Below are positions 51,604 through 63,697 of a DNA stretch of 64,000 nucleotides, piece after piece. The translations under genes were made by a program, and so were the position numbers. This DNA is from Ornithodoros turicata. Its lineage: Eukaryota > Arthropoda > Arachnida > Ixodida > Argasidae. The notes under the pieces were generated by a model. It ran no database searches and had not been told where the DNA came from. It worked only from the letters and a program-made list of their open reading frames with translations. How positions within the stretch are numbered: position 1 is the first letter of the stretch; every line of letters begins with the position of its first letter. The stretch covers positions 29,620,213-29,684,212 of the forward strand of contig NC_088202.1 in assembly GCF_037126465.1 (NCBI RefSeq). Direction: 5' to 3'.

Positions 51604-54600
51604 GTAAGATCTGTAGAGTGTCAGGAATGTCGAATGCAGTGGTTATTTTTCAACGGAGAAGAGAGAATCGGGAGGTGCTGTGTGAGGAACGGACTTCCGT
51701 GTTCGTTATGCCGTGTGCAGTAACGATGAAATGCCGTATGTAGTACCAGCATATAAGATATACCCGCTATAAGTAGTAAGGGAATCTAAATGTTGTAATA
51801 TTCAAACATATTAGGAAAAGACGAAAGCCAACAAACTCCCGAATATACTTTGAAATCTGGATTATTACTCTGAAGGTAACGGCAACAAAAATCGCAAGTG
51901 GAAGCGTTCGCTCTTACACCTAATGATTCCGTTACCCAATACACGGGGATCCGCTAGTGGGACTCTCTGTACAATTTGAGTCTTAGTTGTGGTGCAGTTA
52001 AAAACTTTGGTTAGTTGCGGATGTGGGTGTGGTGGACCCGGGGTGGGGGGGGGGTTGATAGCCTGCCTCCAGGGCCGGCGTCTATGAGGTAGGGGGCAAA
52101 TGCCCCCCCCCCACTCTCAACCCGCATGGAGGGGCGCAAAAAAAGACACCTTTCGGGAAGCAAGAATACGGGGGAAGGGCGCAAATTTTCCACTTGTCCC
52201 CCCCGGGGGCGAGAAGTAGACGCCAGAAGTGGCATGCCCAAAGCATTCCGTCAAATATTAAGCTTTCCGCCGGGCGGTTCATCACGATGTGGTTATCAAA
52301 TGTTGAGAGCGTTTCAGAGAACGGATCAACACGATCATGTCTTTCTTTTCTATGTGCCTGTCTTTCGAATGCATTTTCCTTTTGCCCCAGTTTCTCATTT
52401 CGCGAACCTTCCTGTCGTTGTGGCAATTGAGATGAGAAGGCTGGAATATAAACATTAGGATATTTTGTGCTGATTCATCTTAAAGCAAGAGCTCAAATGG
52501 AAGAATGACTGCACTCTTAAGAGGGCATACCAGCTCTCCGTCCCAATGTATTTCCTATGGAACCTATTTTATGCTTTTTCTCGGTAACCACATCGCAGAC
52601 TTTAACGCGGGTGTTTCACTATAAAGAGGAAGACGAGATGAATCGGATAACGTTTATACATTTCTGATACATGTCGTATGTATTTGACGGCGACATCACG
52701 CATGGGAAAAAAATACACAATTTTTCTCCTCCCTCTTTGACCAGGTTTTTATTAAACTTCTATAGCCATTTCGCAAAAAATTTCCCATTTACTTTCTCTC
52801 GAAATATTTCAGGAATCGATAGACACCGAATTTATATGTCTACCACTTTTCGTTTTTATAAAAAAAAAAACATGAAATGTGAGTACGCATAAACACCGAC
52901 TGAAAGCCCAGTGAAACACGTCATTCTGTGTTGCCATCTGGTGACGCGAAAGGAAAACCGCGCGGACCGTATCCTTCCGCCGAGCAAGCGGTGCGCATGC
53001 GCACCGTACTGCTGGCTCTTGTCTCCTCTTTACTTTCATGGACCGCTGACTTAGGGCATGGCCTTAGAGACCACAACAAAAGCTTACTTAGCTGCTCGTA
53101 AAGAGATTATCGTCTGAGCCAGCATTGTCGCGGCCCGCGTAACGTAAAGAAAAAGCACACCGAGACCAACAACCCTCTTCTTTTTTCGGTGCGCGTATAG
53201 AGGAGTGAGATGAGTTTATTAGCTTCACATGAAACGTCAATTTGCCCGATTTTGCCGTTTCGGGTTTGTGCTTACTCAGTCTCTCATAAGGCTAACGAGA
53301 ATCTCTCGTATTTACGGTTAGTGGAAGGCCGACTTTACAAACATTCCAGTAACGTTCAATAGGACTGCCCTGTAATGTTCGTAACGTTGAAAGAGCGAGG
53401 GGTAGACAAGCACACACACACACAGAGAAAGAAGGAGCGAGCGTGGTCGCTCAAGATAATATGAGGAAACATGTTCCTGTGTGTGGCTGGATCATTGATG
53501 TTAGAAATTGCTATCAACAAGCATGAACGCCACACTGGATCGTATTGGAGCAACCGGATAGGACTGCCACTTACTTTGAAAAACGCATCGACGCAGACAA
53601 ACCCTTCTTTGCAGGCGGAGATCTTATGATGGCTGTACACGGCCTAAGTTCTGGCTGGCTCGGTACAACCACCAACAGCTTTGCACAAACACTGCTCTTG
53701 CCCCCTCCGAACACAAGACTTAATGAATAACAATGATAATAATAATGAATAACTAAGAAAACGACTGGTGACTGCGGAGTTGGGTCTGTGCTCTCGATTT
53801 ATTCAAGCTGTAGCGAAAGGTTGAAGGGAAAACCCAGCAAGAGCCACTATGAAAGGCCTTAAGCTACAAATACCGGCCCCAGGCTGCCGGTATCACCTTC
53901 CTACCGGCAACCGGCAGAGCGACCAAATAACCGGCCTGGTGGCAACCCTAGTCACTGGGGATTCTCCGCTGAACTAGTGACTCTACGCTGAACGAAAGGT
54001 CTGGTGTAATGTGAAGTACCCTGTGAAAGCCAAGGAGTGTCTAAAAATGTAGTACTGAAGTTTCCGGGTAATAATCAGCGCATTATGAGAGGGAATTTGT
54101 GCTCCGAGACCTCCCGCGAAGTTCCTTGCATATTATCTTGTTCATTTATACATAAAGATTGAGTTCAAGGAGTTCTAGGAGCTTCCTTCTTCACCTTTTT
54201 CTTCTTCTTCCCCTTTTTTTGTTGTTGAATAGCTGTTGCTAAATGCAATGCATTTAGGCTGACTGAGTGAGCCTATCAAAAGGCGGAAAATCATAACGCC
54301 GAACTGTCAGAACGCCTAAAATCAGAAGGCTGAAAATGGACAGGCCAAAGAGACACAGGGTGAGTACTCCAGTGAATGACCACTGAATGGGATGGTGTAG
54401 ATTATCAAAAAAGTTTTGTGGCTATTCTATTAGAAATCAAATAACTGGAATGCATAGCATTTGGTGCTCGCAAATAGACTAGCCAGTGAAGATGAAAAAC
54501 AATAATCTACAGCATGTTTACTACGAAAAGAAAGCGCGTGGTGGGTAAAGTGCGGATAATTGTGCACTAAAAGCCCCTTAAATATAGATGCAAGTAAGAA

Positions 54601-54715
54601 CTGAAATCTAGATAGCCGATGAAGCACATCATAGCCGACCTAGTGTTATCGTTCGTTTTGCGGATTTGTTGAAATTGGGAGACATAGGGTGCTTTTTTCT
54701 TTTCTTCACGTGTTA

Positions 54716-54936
54716 GATGCGTATACGAAGAGGGGAGTCAAGTCCTGTAGATCACATAAACAAAATACAGAAGCCGACACTGAAGATTTTTGTTTAAGTT
54801 TAATTTGTACAAGCTTTCGCGTGGAGGTCCACGCTTCCTAGGAAGCGTGGACCACGCTTCCTAGGAAGCGTGGACCTCCACGCGAAAGCTTGTACAAATT
54901 AAACTTAAACAAAAATCTTCAGTGTCGGCTTCTGTA
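54716..54936. mobile_element. Penelope-like palindrome with 16-bp target duplication
   Basis: TTTTCTTCACGTGTTA occurs at 54700-54715 and 54937-54952. Between them two near-perfect ~90-bp arms face each other: cagaagccgacactgaagat, ttgtttaagtttaatttgta and caagctttcgcgtggaggtc, then gcttcctaggaagc at the centre. The aagctttcgcg...cacgc motif resembles Penelope-like termini. The palindrome is almost uninterrupted. Confidence 0.7.
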
Positions 54937-55444
54937 TTTTCTTCACGTGTTAATGAATAATTAAATCTACATTCCATTCAACAAGCAACATAAAATTGAT
55001 ATAGTTCGCTGCATTAGTTCGCTAGCGATTTCGTTCGCTGGATGCTAGTATTTCTGTAGTGTCGGTCAGACACAGGTTTTACAGTTGTCCTTACATCTTT
55101 TTCTGTGCCGATGTTATGGGTTATAAAAGCTCTACACCCACTTATTCAGTCGTTTCATTGCCCTTACAACTCCACTTCTGCTGAAAATACGGTTCATCAA
55201 CATAGAAAGTATTAGAGAACAACTACAACATCATTGTCTGACCACCACTACCAACAAAAAAGAACTATATATGACAATACTAGTATTCCGGTTCAGTTGG
55301 AAACTACGTCCGACGATACCCGCGTTCAGCGAGCGTGAAGTCAAAGCCTCAGGATAGTGGGCATATGTGTCTCATTTCATTAGTACGAATACAGAAGGTA
55401 ATGTGTCATTGCGCTCAGTATTCTGTAGCAGGTCTGGGGTCGCT

Positions 55445-55570
55445 ACGTCCAACCAGACGTTACATCCATCGGTGGACGTAACGGCGCATTGGATGCAACG
55501 GCTCGTTGGCTATAACGGCACAGTATGGATGTACCGACACGTTGAATGTAACCGCACGGTGGACTGGTGA
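55445..55570. repeat. 17-bp minisatellite (array 1)
   Basis: About six units of ggatgtaacggctcgtt with variants (ggacgtaacggcgcatt, ggatgcaacggctcgtt, ggatgtaccgacacgtt). The same unit recurs at 56795-57018. Confidence 0.7.
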
Positions 55571-56118
55571 TCTTTTGGATGTAAATACTAGATGGATAAG
55601 CGGCTTCAGGATATGTCGGTCGTAAACTAATATGGCATCGATGTAGTTTTGGAATCAGTCACTCCGTAACACATATTTCGCGGCGTATCCTCGGAATGTT
55701 TTTGTTTGTTTGTTTTCATGATGTGATGTGATGTGATAAAGAAAAAAAAATGGGGATGTGAGTTTCGACGACGTCGAACTGGCTATCCCAGTACTCTTAC
55801 ACAAGCAGATGATGAGATGATGAAAAACAGAGATGATGATTTTTGTTTAATGAGAGTCCGTCAAATTACGTTGTCTTATGATTTGATATGTTCACAAGTA
55901 ACGGACAGAGTTGCTGTCGTGAGAGAATAAATTAGGTCAGGTTCTAAATTACGAGGTTGCTCCACAAGTTGAAATCCACAAATCTCAAATATTCAATCCC
56001 AAATATTCACGAAATAATAGTATATATAGTATTATGTATAGTATTAGGTAAAAAAGTTAAATGCGCATTAGGTAAAAAAGCTTCTGGTCGTGTGTGTCAT
56101 ATTCTGCTTGCCGTACGT

Positions 56119-56262
56119 AGTTGGCCTCGCTGAGGGCGGGCCGCTCGTCACGACCAACGCAACAGCGCGCGTCCTAGGCCGACTTCCAAGGAAACCGTAC
56201 CGGCATGTGATCGTCGGGGGAAACCCAGGCAAAACCTCCTGGCAGCACTGCCGGACTGGGCA
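56119..56262 (-). mobile_element. SINE fragment
   Basis: Minus strand: cggcagtgctgccaggaggt, ttgcctgggtttccc, ggtacggtttccttggaagt, cggcctaggacgcgcgctgt, cgtcacgagcgg. It is the body of the family at 5455-5763 and 20645-20862, without its head. Confidence 0.6.
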
Positions 56263-56794
56263 TAAGTAAGAAAGCACCAACACGGCTTTACGACAACGAA
56301 TGGCGCGAAGGCAGCCAACGATAAAAGTGACAACAAAGCAGCGACAAAGATAACTTTCCGGAATGCAGACGCAGTATTGCGATTTTTCTATTTTCAAAGT
56401 GCTGTCCGTTGACAATACAAAAAACTATCTGCTGTACACCTAACATTTTATTAATATGCGCGTTGCTCCACACATGCGCATTGCTTAGAACTCAGTTGAT
56501 GTTGATGTTGACGAAAAAAATAATAGGGAGAAATAGGGAACTCATAACATGCCTGATATCCTAACGACCTTCGTTTTGTGGTTGTACCAATATAGCAGCT
56601 GTCTATGAACCAATCAATGTCAATCCGTATTACAGGTCACTTTTTATTATTTAGTTATTTTTTTTCCTATTCAAAGAAGTAACCGTGAGGTACCGCGTTG
56701 GCATCTATGTTTGACACAGGTGTCTATATTCAGCGACACCTGCGTTCTTTGCGCTGGCATTAGAACCACTGTCCCACACTTTCCTACGTCTGTC

Positions 56795-57018
56795 GATGTA
56801 ATGGCGCAATGGACGTAACAGCTCGTTGTGTATGGTTTTCCGTTGGATGCAAAGGCTCGTTGTATGTACTGAGTTATGAATGTATCGGCCAGAAATGGAC
56901 GTAAAGTCTCGTTGAATGTAGCGGTCGTTTGTATGTAAGAGCAGGGTGGATGTAACGACTCGTTTTTGGATGTAAGAGCACGATGGACGTAACGGCGCGT
57001 TGGATGTAGTGGCACGGA
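56795..57018. repeat. 17-bp minisatellite (array 2)
   Basis: About ten degenerate units (ggacgtaacagctcgtt, ggatgcaaaggctcgtt, gaatgtagcggtcgttt, ggatgtaagagcacgat, ggacgtaacggcgcgtt) with a few insertions between them, same orientation as array 1 about 1.3 kb to the left. Confidence 0.7.
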
Positions 57019-58667
57019 ACCTCTGTAGCACTCCCCTTTATAAAAGAACGCGGCTACTATTTTTCCAACATATCTGCCAGAAATAAGTAAAAGGTAGCAG
57101 GACCTTGGAAAATCACCAGTGATGATATCACCTCGTGTCATAGTCAAGATTTATTTGTTGTTGGAGAATCGCTTCCTAATCTTACCGCGTTCTCTGTACT
57201 CAGCAAACTTTGCGAGAGAGGAACAGAAAGAACAGATGTAATCGGCACAATGCAAGCGGCGCAGCGGGCGTAACCGCATTTATGTTCCTTGTTCGATGGT
57301 TTTACTATGCATTAGCATGAATGTTTATTTAAAAAATCCCGTTTCCCAATTTAAACAAATAATATAATAGCACTTGGTCGGCTATGATCCGTTTGCTCAG
57401 CTGTTCACAACGGCACTCCTGTAATTTCCGGGATACGGAAAAATCGTTCCCGGAGAAATCGTCCCCGGTGGGAACATAGGTTAGAACCGGGTCCTAGGTT
57501 CGTTTTCACAGGTTAGGTTAGTTTAGGCTTGTTTTTGACAGTCCACCGTCCACAGTCCATCGCATCGTCCTCATCACATTGTAACTGGATATTCCGAAAC
57601 CCTAAGCTGTTATTTGAAGAAAAGTAATTGATAACAGTACAAACATGAGCAAGAAACATCATAACAGCATGTTCCGCCGAAAAGAACATCGTGTCGCCCA
57701 GAGGCGGAGAGTTTTAATTTTCCCGGGGGGGCAAAGGCGCACCGCGAAGTAAGTACTCTGACTGGGGGGGGGGGGATATGTTTATTAAGAAAAAGAATAA
57801 AGAAAACGTAAGCCAGATGGATGTCGGCTTGTTATTTAAAAAAAGTGAAAGGGGAAGACAAAAAAAGCAAAGAAAAGAAGAAAGCAAAACAAGACAAAGA
57901 AGGAACGAAAAGGAAAAGAAAAATGAAGAACACAAAACTAAAGCTGAAGAATCACACACTCTGGCTTGACCCTATGATGTATGTAGAACTGGTATAGAAA
58001 TAAGAGGAAGGAAGAACAGGAAAAAAAAAACAAAAAAAAAAGAAGAAGCAGAAAGAACGTAAACAGTGAACATGTGCACAACTGAAGGCATTACGCTTTT
58101 GAAAACTGAGTGCAAAAGGAACAAAATGCATTGAATCCTCGGTGTTTGACCCGAAATGCGCGCAATATAACGAATATGGTCAATGAAATGGAGCAGCGGA
58201 AGTGGAACCCGCTCCGAACGGATATGTGTTCCGAAGACCCTACCGTTACACCTCACTGGCAAGCTGCTGGTACCTTTTCGACTGCCTCGTTTCATTGATC
58301 TGATTGCTTTGGGCGAAATTCAGGCTATGTGTTGTGTCATCGTCTGTGTTTCTTCGCCTCACCTTCTACTGTGATAATGAGTATGGTGGGCGGATACATA
58401 TTTTACAAATTGCAAGATGCATTTTTGGGGTTGGTGCCTCTTCGCTCTTTTGACCCGGGCGCGCCGAGCCCCAAAGGTTGGTGTCAGTCTCTTAGCGGGA
58501 CTTCCCAGGGGAGGCGGCGCCCCCCCTAGTTCATGTTCCGGGGGGGCAAGGGTCCTCCCCCCCCCCCCCGCAGTCGGCGCCCTATGGTGTCGCCTATAAA
58601 CTTTCATACGGAACATTACCTTGCTAAGCCTAACAATGATTTAGCGTTTTAGCGTTAGCCAGTGGTG

Positions 58668-58935
58668 TCCACCCATTTGACCGAACGCCGTTTGCTCGAA
58701 CGACTTTGATCGAAGGCGTTTGATCGAACGCCGCTTGGTCGAAAGCCGTTTGATCGAAAGCCGGTTGATCGTCGCCGTTTGTTCGAAAGATGTTTCTTCG
58801 AAGGGAGTTCGAAGCTCGCAGCGTGTCCTTTGCACCTCTTTTTCTGTAACTTTTGACTCGAACATATGGAGCAGGCAATCAGTGTCCTCTCCTTTTCTCC
58901 TGATTTTCCTAAAATACGCATAAATTTGGGTCACA
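58668..58935. repeat. TTTGATCGAA array (copy 2) with its flank
   Basis: gtttgctcgaa, ctttgatcgaa, gtttgatcgaa, gcttggtcgaa and gtttgttcgaa units separated by 4-5 bases, then tgcacctctttttctgtaac and gactcgaacatatggagc. The array and its flank match 29376-29580, so this is one dispersed repeat of at least 210 bp. Confidence 0.75.
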
Positions 58936-59906
58936 TGGTGTCCAGTTCTTCAGCTTTTCCACGACCGAATTCCACGTTTTCAAGTTTGGATTGAATTAAC
59001 TGAGACCTCAACATCCAACACAACGAAATCTTGAGTAAAAATTTACGCTTCAGAAGTTCTTATAAAAAAAGGAAAGAAAGAAAGCATATATTTTCCTGTC
59101 CCACATGATAAGGAGGCCGAACTGCACATTTTGCAACACTCAAACAAGAACCTGTTATGTGTGTTGTCAGGTGACCATTGTTATTATTTTTCTACTCTGT
59201 GTCCTTTTATTTTTTGTCGAATCGTTCCTCTTGGCGTCCAGAAAAAAAAATGTGTTGGGAATATCGCAACTTTCGCTGCGATGCCACGCCGTTCCACCTT
59301 TCCATATCTTCCTTGGTTGTTTTCCTGTGTGTCGACCCGAAGCCTTTATCGCCCTTCACCTCCTTTGTGCGGTCTTGCAAACTGGCACACCAAGCCGAGA
59401 AGAAAGGGAGTCCCCTGTCACTGGGGTGTTGTCGACTGGCATCATTTTTCTGAGCCGGTGTAATGTGAAAGAAAAAGAAGGGAGAACATGGGGGAAAGGA
59501 GTCTTGCAAATATGTTACTATTCTGCGACGGAAATTTTGAAAAGTATTTTGCACCGACGCCTTGTAAATGAATTTGATTGTAAATATTATATATATATAT
59601 ATATATATTGCATATATTATTATATTGTATATTGTAAATATTTGATAATGCTTACTTACCAGAAATATAACCAAAATGTCATTTTTGCATGAATAATAGA
59701 GTTATTATCAAGGTAAATTGCATGTAAGCGAGTGCATAAAAAAAAGGGGATACTGTTTCGGGCACTAGATTTTCCAGACTGTAAGCGATTTGCAAAGCGA
59801 TTTTGCATTTTGTAAGCGATGTGTGCAGGCAATGTTTATAGCCTAATTTACAGCCGCTGGTACATCCAGTTGAGAGTCTCCGAGATACCGACATCTCGGG
59901 CGAGCT

Positions 59907-60074
59907 TTGATAGCATATGAAGTTACCTTTCCTTGGCAATTTCCTGATTTCTTAATTGGCAATCGACTTGTGCTCAGACTCCTTCTGACAACATTCGTTT
60001 ATAATACCATCTGTGTGTGTACTGCCCATATTGCCATCCGTAATATCCGATCGCACTTGTACGTCGGCATACAA
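59907..60074 (+). CDS. possible C-terminal SLC13 exon
   Basis: The frame FPDFLIGNRLVLRLLLTTF then VYNTICVCTAHIAI and SHLYVGIQ ends at a perfect GTAAGT donor in phase 0. It resembles the second hairpin of SLC13 ('IILSLLVATFTExxSNxATxxIFLP...PLYxxLP'): LVLRLLLTTF fits well, T, V, T and I follow at the expected spacing, but Ser-Asn is replaced by Ile-Cys and some residues are missing before HLYV. The 5' boundary is not fixed (59874 is the limit of the open frame). It would extend the gene whose exon 9 ends at 51603, at least one exon being unseen in between. Confidence 0.4.
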
Positions 60075-60425
60075 GTAAGTATGCACTAGTAAAACAATAC
60101 AAAGAGCAACTAAACATTCCATAATCAGCCGGTACAGACGCCAGTGACTTGTGAAAACAACAATTGTAGCATAAATATATAACAACAAAATAACAAAGTA
60201 CTCATGTAGCAATAGGGGACAAGCAAAAAGACGTGAATGTCTCGAATCGAACTACGGACCTTTCGTGTCAAAGTCCGGTTCGTGGTGCCTTAAACTCGCG
60301 ACGTCAACCATGCACAATGAGGATTATTTCGGAGTCGGAGGCGAACGGCGTGATAAGGACGGCGAGCGTGGCGCCATCTAGAATCGGGAAAATCGTGAAT
60401 CGGAGTTGCTCCCCGACTGGTATGG

Positions 60426-60518
60426 CCTCTTAAAAATTAACTTCACTGCATGGCACGTTCCCGCGGCGGCATGGCACGCATGGAGAGCGCTATGCGGTGA
60501 AGTTCATTTTTAAGAGTG
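60426..60518. mobile_element. internally deleted CACTC-type MITE
   Basis: A 93-bp remnant with both ends: ctcttaaaaattaacttcac and cggtgaagttcatttttaag then agtg, with only gttcccgcggcggcatgg left between them. The first bases of the left end are lost. Confidence 0.75.
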
Positions 60519-60978
60519 TGGGTAAGGAGTTGACAGACACAGCCCTACTATAGCAACAGAAAGCCGTATTGCACAAAAACACGAAACAACGACTATGTTC
60601 CAATACTTGGTGCAGGAGGAGCTATCTGAGTGGACAGATAGGTAGAAGCCTTATCGGCGGAGATTTGGAACAGCCTTGCGGACTTAGCGCCGCTGTCACC
60701 ATCTGTCATGGCCCGTAGGAACTTTAATTCTGCATTTTATTTAAACGCCGCGTAATTTATTATTAAATGCTGAAACAATTCAGCTCACATCTCCATGCAT
60801 CTTTCCTGCGTACCGTTATATTGCAGAACACCTTGCGACCTCCGTATCATTAGTTAGCAATGACCTGCAAAAATGCCGTCACGGCTCATTGCTGTTACGG
60901 CCTAGTCTTTCGATAAATACGCGTTCTTGTGTTTTCTTGATGTCTTCGTATCATTCGTGTGTGTCTCTATTTCGTCAG

Positions 60979-61052
60979 TGTTCTCTGCACTGCACTGTTC
61001 TTCACGTTTGGCAAAACTTTACTCCCCCATATATTAAACCTGGGCCCTTATG
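60979..61052 (+). CDS. weak candidate SLC13 C-terminal exon
   Basis: After a good acceptor (ctctatttcgtcag) the phase 0 reading is CSLHCTVLHVWQNFTPPYIK. The family has 'CTLATSxAFMLPVATPPNAI' next after the PLY strand, and C, L, T, P, P coincide. The phase agrees with the candidate exon ending at 60074, but the donor (GTACTA) is poor. Could be chance. Confidence 0.2.
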
Positions 61053-61200
61053 GTACTACATTAAATAAGTTCAATAAGATATCACTTTTTTGGACTTATT
61101 GTTCAACGCCGTAAACACACCAGACCTAAGAACATCGAATGTCGTCGACAAGTGTATTAAGTTTCACGGGTGCTGTCAACGACAACCACTCAGACGCATA

Positions 61201-61348
61201 GCTAGTCTGCATCAATGCAGACTAGGCGAAAGACTCCTACATAGCAGTCTAAGCGGGAATTGGAACGAAACTTAACATGGCGGAACTTCCGGTTAGACCG
61301 CCAAGTATCAGACCAGTACCAGGGTCCCTTGATAGCTATCAAGGGACC
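61201..61348. repeat. two short perfect palindromes
   Basis: ctagtctgcatcaatgcaga then ctag near 61202-61225, and ggtcccttgatagctatcaa then gggacc near 61323-61348. Each is a compact hairpin; they may mark an unrecognised small element. Confidence 0.5.
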
Positions 61349-61696
61349 GTGCCAGTACTTACTGGAGTATTGGAACACTGCCAACTTGTCGCTGTCCCCT
61401 GCGCACGCGCAAATGGAGGCACGTCAAACCTCCAGGCATTCTAACTTTACCCACAAATAATTTTCCGAATGTCTCGATAACCTTTCTTGTCAGCTGCCGA
61501 CAAGAGGCAACAAAAACAGAGAAAGAAGAAAAAGGCGTCAGCCTGATGGCCGCTGATCTGATAATAATACGTCTTCCGGCCTCACTAATGACTATGGGGT
61601 ATATTGTGGATGTCGTTATACTGACCAGATTGATAATTTCGGTTATACTGGACAAAATGTGCAATAAAGTTCCTACACGTCAACTTTGGTACGCAG

Positions 61697-61858
61697 GCAG
61701 CTAATCTCGGACCGTGGTTGTTCCAGACCATAGTTCCAGCAGTGCGAGGTGTTGGCAGCCTGGTCACTTTTACGTGCGCGTTACTGGGCACGTCCATCAT
61801 CAATGAGATTGACCCTGAATCCCTTGGTGACCGGCTTTTGCCATGTCTTCCGGAATAC
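61697..61858 (+). CDS. SLC13-like exon of a second plus-strand copy (candidate)
   Basis: Acceptor ggtacgcag, perfect donor GTAAGT, 162 bases, phase 0 at both ends. It reads AANLGPWLFQTIVPAVRGVG, SLVTFTCALLGTSII and ESLGDRLLPCLPEY. The GVGSLVTFTCALLG part fits the SLC13 helix 'ASIGGxATLTGTxPN'. With the exon at 63698, which fits the next helix, the pair matches the middle of the protein, already covered by exons 5-6 of the 34.8-51.6 kb gene. This points to a tandem paralogue. A C-terminal position in the first gene is the alternative. Confidence 0.42.
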
Positions 61859-62525
61859 GTAAGTTTTGCTGAGGGCTACAATGCGCAACACCCTACGCCA
61901 GCAGCAAACCAGGGGACGCCTTCTTTTGAGACACTGAAATGGTCCCGAGGGCTTATCCAGAATTGGATTCACCCTTCCCTCAAGTAACCCACTTGAAGGA
62001 CCCTGACGGGGAGGGGCACTTGGCGCGGTAATAAAGGGTGGATTCAGAATACCCGGTTCGACTGGAAAGGAACGTATTTTTCTATGTCCTACGCCCATAG
62101 ATATGTGTATGTACGACGGTCGCTCCGAAAATTATGCTTCCTAATTGATACTCTGCGCCCACGACATTGAAGGAAGAAGCTCGCAGTTCTCGTGTGCAGT
62201 TCACTTCGAATTTTTCCGGTATTACCTGTAAATTCAGTTTCCATCCTGCACATGGCAGAACAGTAGCAGCCCAACAGTACGTACTAAGCAGATGTGTGTG
62301 ATTCAATCCCTCCATGCAAAGAAAGTGGTACCTGTTGAGATGCATTCATGCTTGCTGGAAGTTTATGGGGAAGAAAGAACGTGTGTGAGGATAGTGAGGG
62401 GTGGCGGCAGTGATATGAAAGACAAGTACGTTCTAGGCGGCCCGGCACAGTCGTCGTTCCTCGACCAACTCATCCGTACCAAAATAATAACGGTGCCGTA
62501 ATGTTAAGGTTTGTCTGCCTACAGT

Positions 62526-62735
62526 ATGGTGACAGGTTACATGTGCTACAGGGTAGGAGTCCGGATAATTTCGACCACCTGGGTTTCTTTTGACGTGAGC
62601 CGGAAATCTCCGACACATGGTGCTGGAAGCAATGTTTACCTCCCCCACATTGCTGCCCTCCTAGGCCGAGTTTGAACCCGCGATCTCAGCTCAGCAGGCC
62701 AACACGTTACCGAATGTGCTACCGAGGAGGGTATC
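62526..62735 (-). mobile_element. tRNA-derived SINE
   Basis: Minus strand from 62735: cctcggtagcacattcggta (A-box-like), then gcgggttcaaactcgg (B-box-like) about 35 bases on, followed by a body ending near aacctgtcaccatactg. The tRNA-like head differs from those at 5.7 and 20.6 kb, so it is a separate SINE family. Confidence 0.6.
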
Positions 62736-63195
62736 CGTACCAACATAACGAGGAACACGGCGGAGTGCGATTACATGGCACGGACGCACCAGACGAACAC
62801 AAAGCACTGACTTCCAACGAGTTATTGGTGATGAAGGGGTATTCTATGGGTATTTCTTTCAGACGCCTCTTTAAAAACCCACTGAGCTGTTTTTGTCAAG
62901 TACCCTTATCAAAGGCTATTCTCCTAAAAGGAAGACTGAAAGAGAGGCTGATGTAGAACTCATTGCTATTGCTTAGCCCTTTTGATATATACGTTCGTGA
63001 GGCCCATGACTTCACGCTTCATTATCGTCTGTGCTTTTGCGCTCCTAGAGGGATTGCCCTTAGCAGTAGTGAAGTTCTTTTGGCCCTCGGCGCTCTGACA
63101 GAATTCCTCCGACGACATGACCACAAACTTTCCCTGTTTATCGCACAAACAGGTGTATTACGATCAGGGAAATGTGTCACCAGCTTCAGGTCGAC

Positions 63196-63531
63196 TTCAA
63201 GGTAAACTTTGTGCGAGGTGGGTGCCAACGCAACCTTAGAGACGAACAGAACGACCACAGAGTGCAAATGTGTAAATACCTGCTGAACCAATACGAGACT
63301 GAAGGCGACAGTTTCGTGGACCACCCTTCTGATTTCTAATGCTTCGAGTCCATTAAGTATGTACCACGCAGGGAAGGTTTCCCTGGCAACAACGCCGTAA
63401 CCACAGCTGTGAGGAAGTGGCTGAACACTGTGCTGGTGTAGACTTTTACATTCAGGCTCTTGTTGATCGCTATCGAAAGTACATCGCCAATGATGGTGAT
63501 TTTGTGGAAAAAAAAAATCGAATTCTGTAGA
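63196..63531 (+). pseudogene. mariner-type transposase relic
   Basis: Pieces in shifting frames: GKLCARWVPTQP, then LRDEQNDHRVQMCKYLLNQY and ETEGDSFVDH (the linker between DNA-binding and catalytic domains), then FPGNNAVTTAVRKWLNT and QALVDRYRKYIANDGDFVEK (the C-terminus). The catalytic core between them is deleted and several frameshifts are present. Order and motifs fit Tc1/mariner elements. Confidence 0.7.
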
Positions 63532-63697
63532 GCTAGAAACTAGCTCTCTTCAATGGTGCCGGTTGGTGCAGGGAGTAAAGGCGACGTGACTGTATATCCA
63601 AAGGGAGCTTTCCTAGTAGTGTCGTTTCTGTTGTAAAATGGTACTGGAGGTACTTTCCCTGAATGTTGTAGTTGAGATACATTGCGTACACATGCAG

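Larger units (their letters stand above)
51604..59900. other. intron or gene 3' region after exon 9; no certain exon
   Basis: A possible continuation exon near 53551-53700 (GGDLMMAVHGLSSGWLG) does not match the phase of the exon 9 donor at its best acceptor, so it is only noted. Other content: short GC-rich transposon-like pieces near 52020-52210 and 58430-58570, a purine-rich stretch (57780-57930) and the repeats listed separately. Confidence 0.4.
61859..63697. other. intron between the two candidate exons, with repeats
   Basis: Contains a SINE (62526-62735) and a mariner relic (63196-63531). No further exon recognised. Confidence 0.4.

Noticed and set aside
53551..53727. SGLS-type exon of the SLC13-like gene
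   Set aside because: VHGLSSGWLG is suggestive, but its best acceptor needs phase 1 while exon 9 leaves in phase 0, and the in-phase alternative has a poor acceptor and extra residues.
59105..59692. 195-codon open frame near 59.1-59.7 kb
   Set aside because: It ends in an (AT)n microsatellite reading (repeating Ile/Tyr) and shows no domain or splice support.
5455..62735. Functional tRNA genes at 5.7, 15.4, 20.6, 43.5 and 62.7 kb
   Set aside because: A- and B-box-like motifs are present but acceptor stems do not pair and most are fused to SINE bodies.
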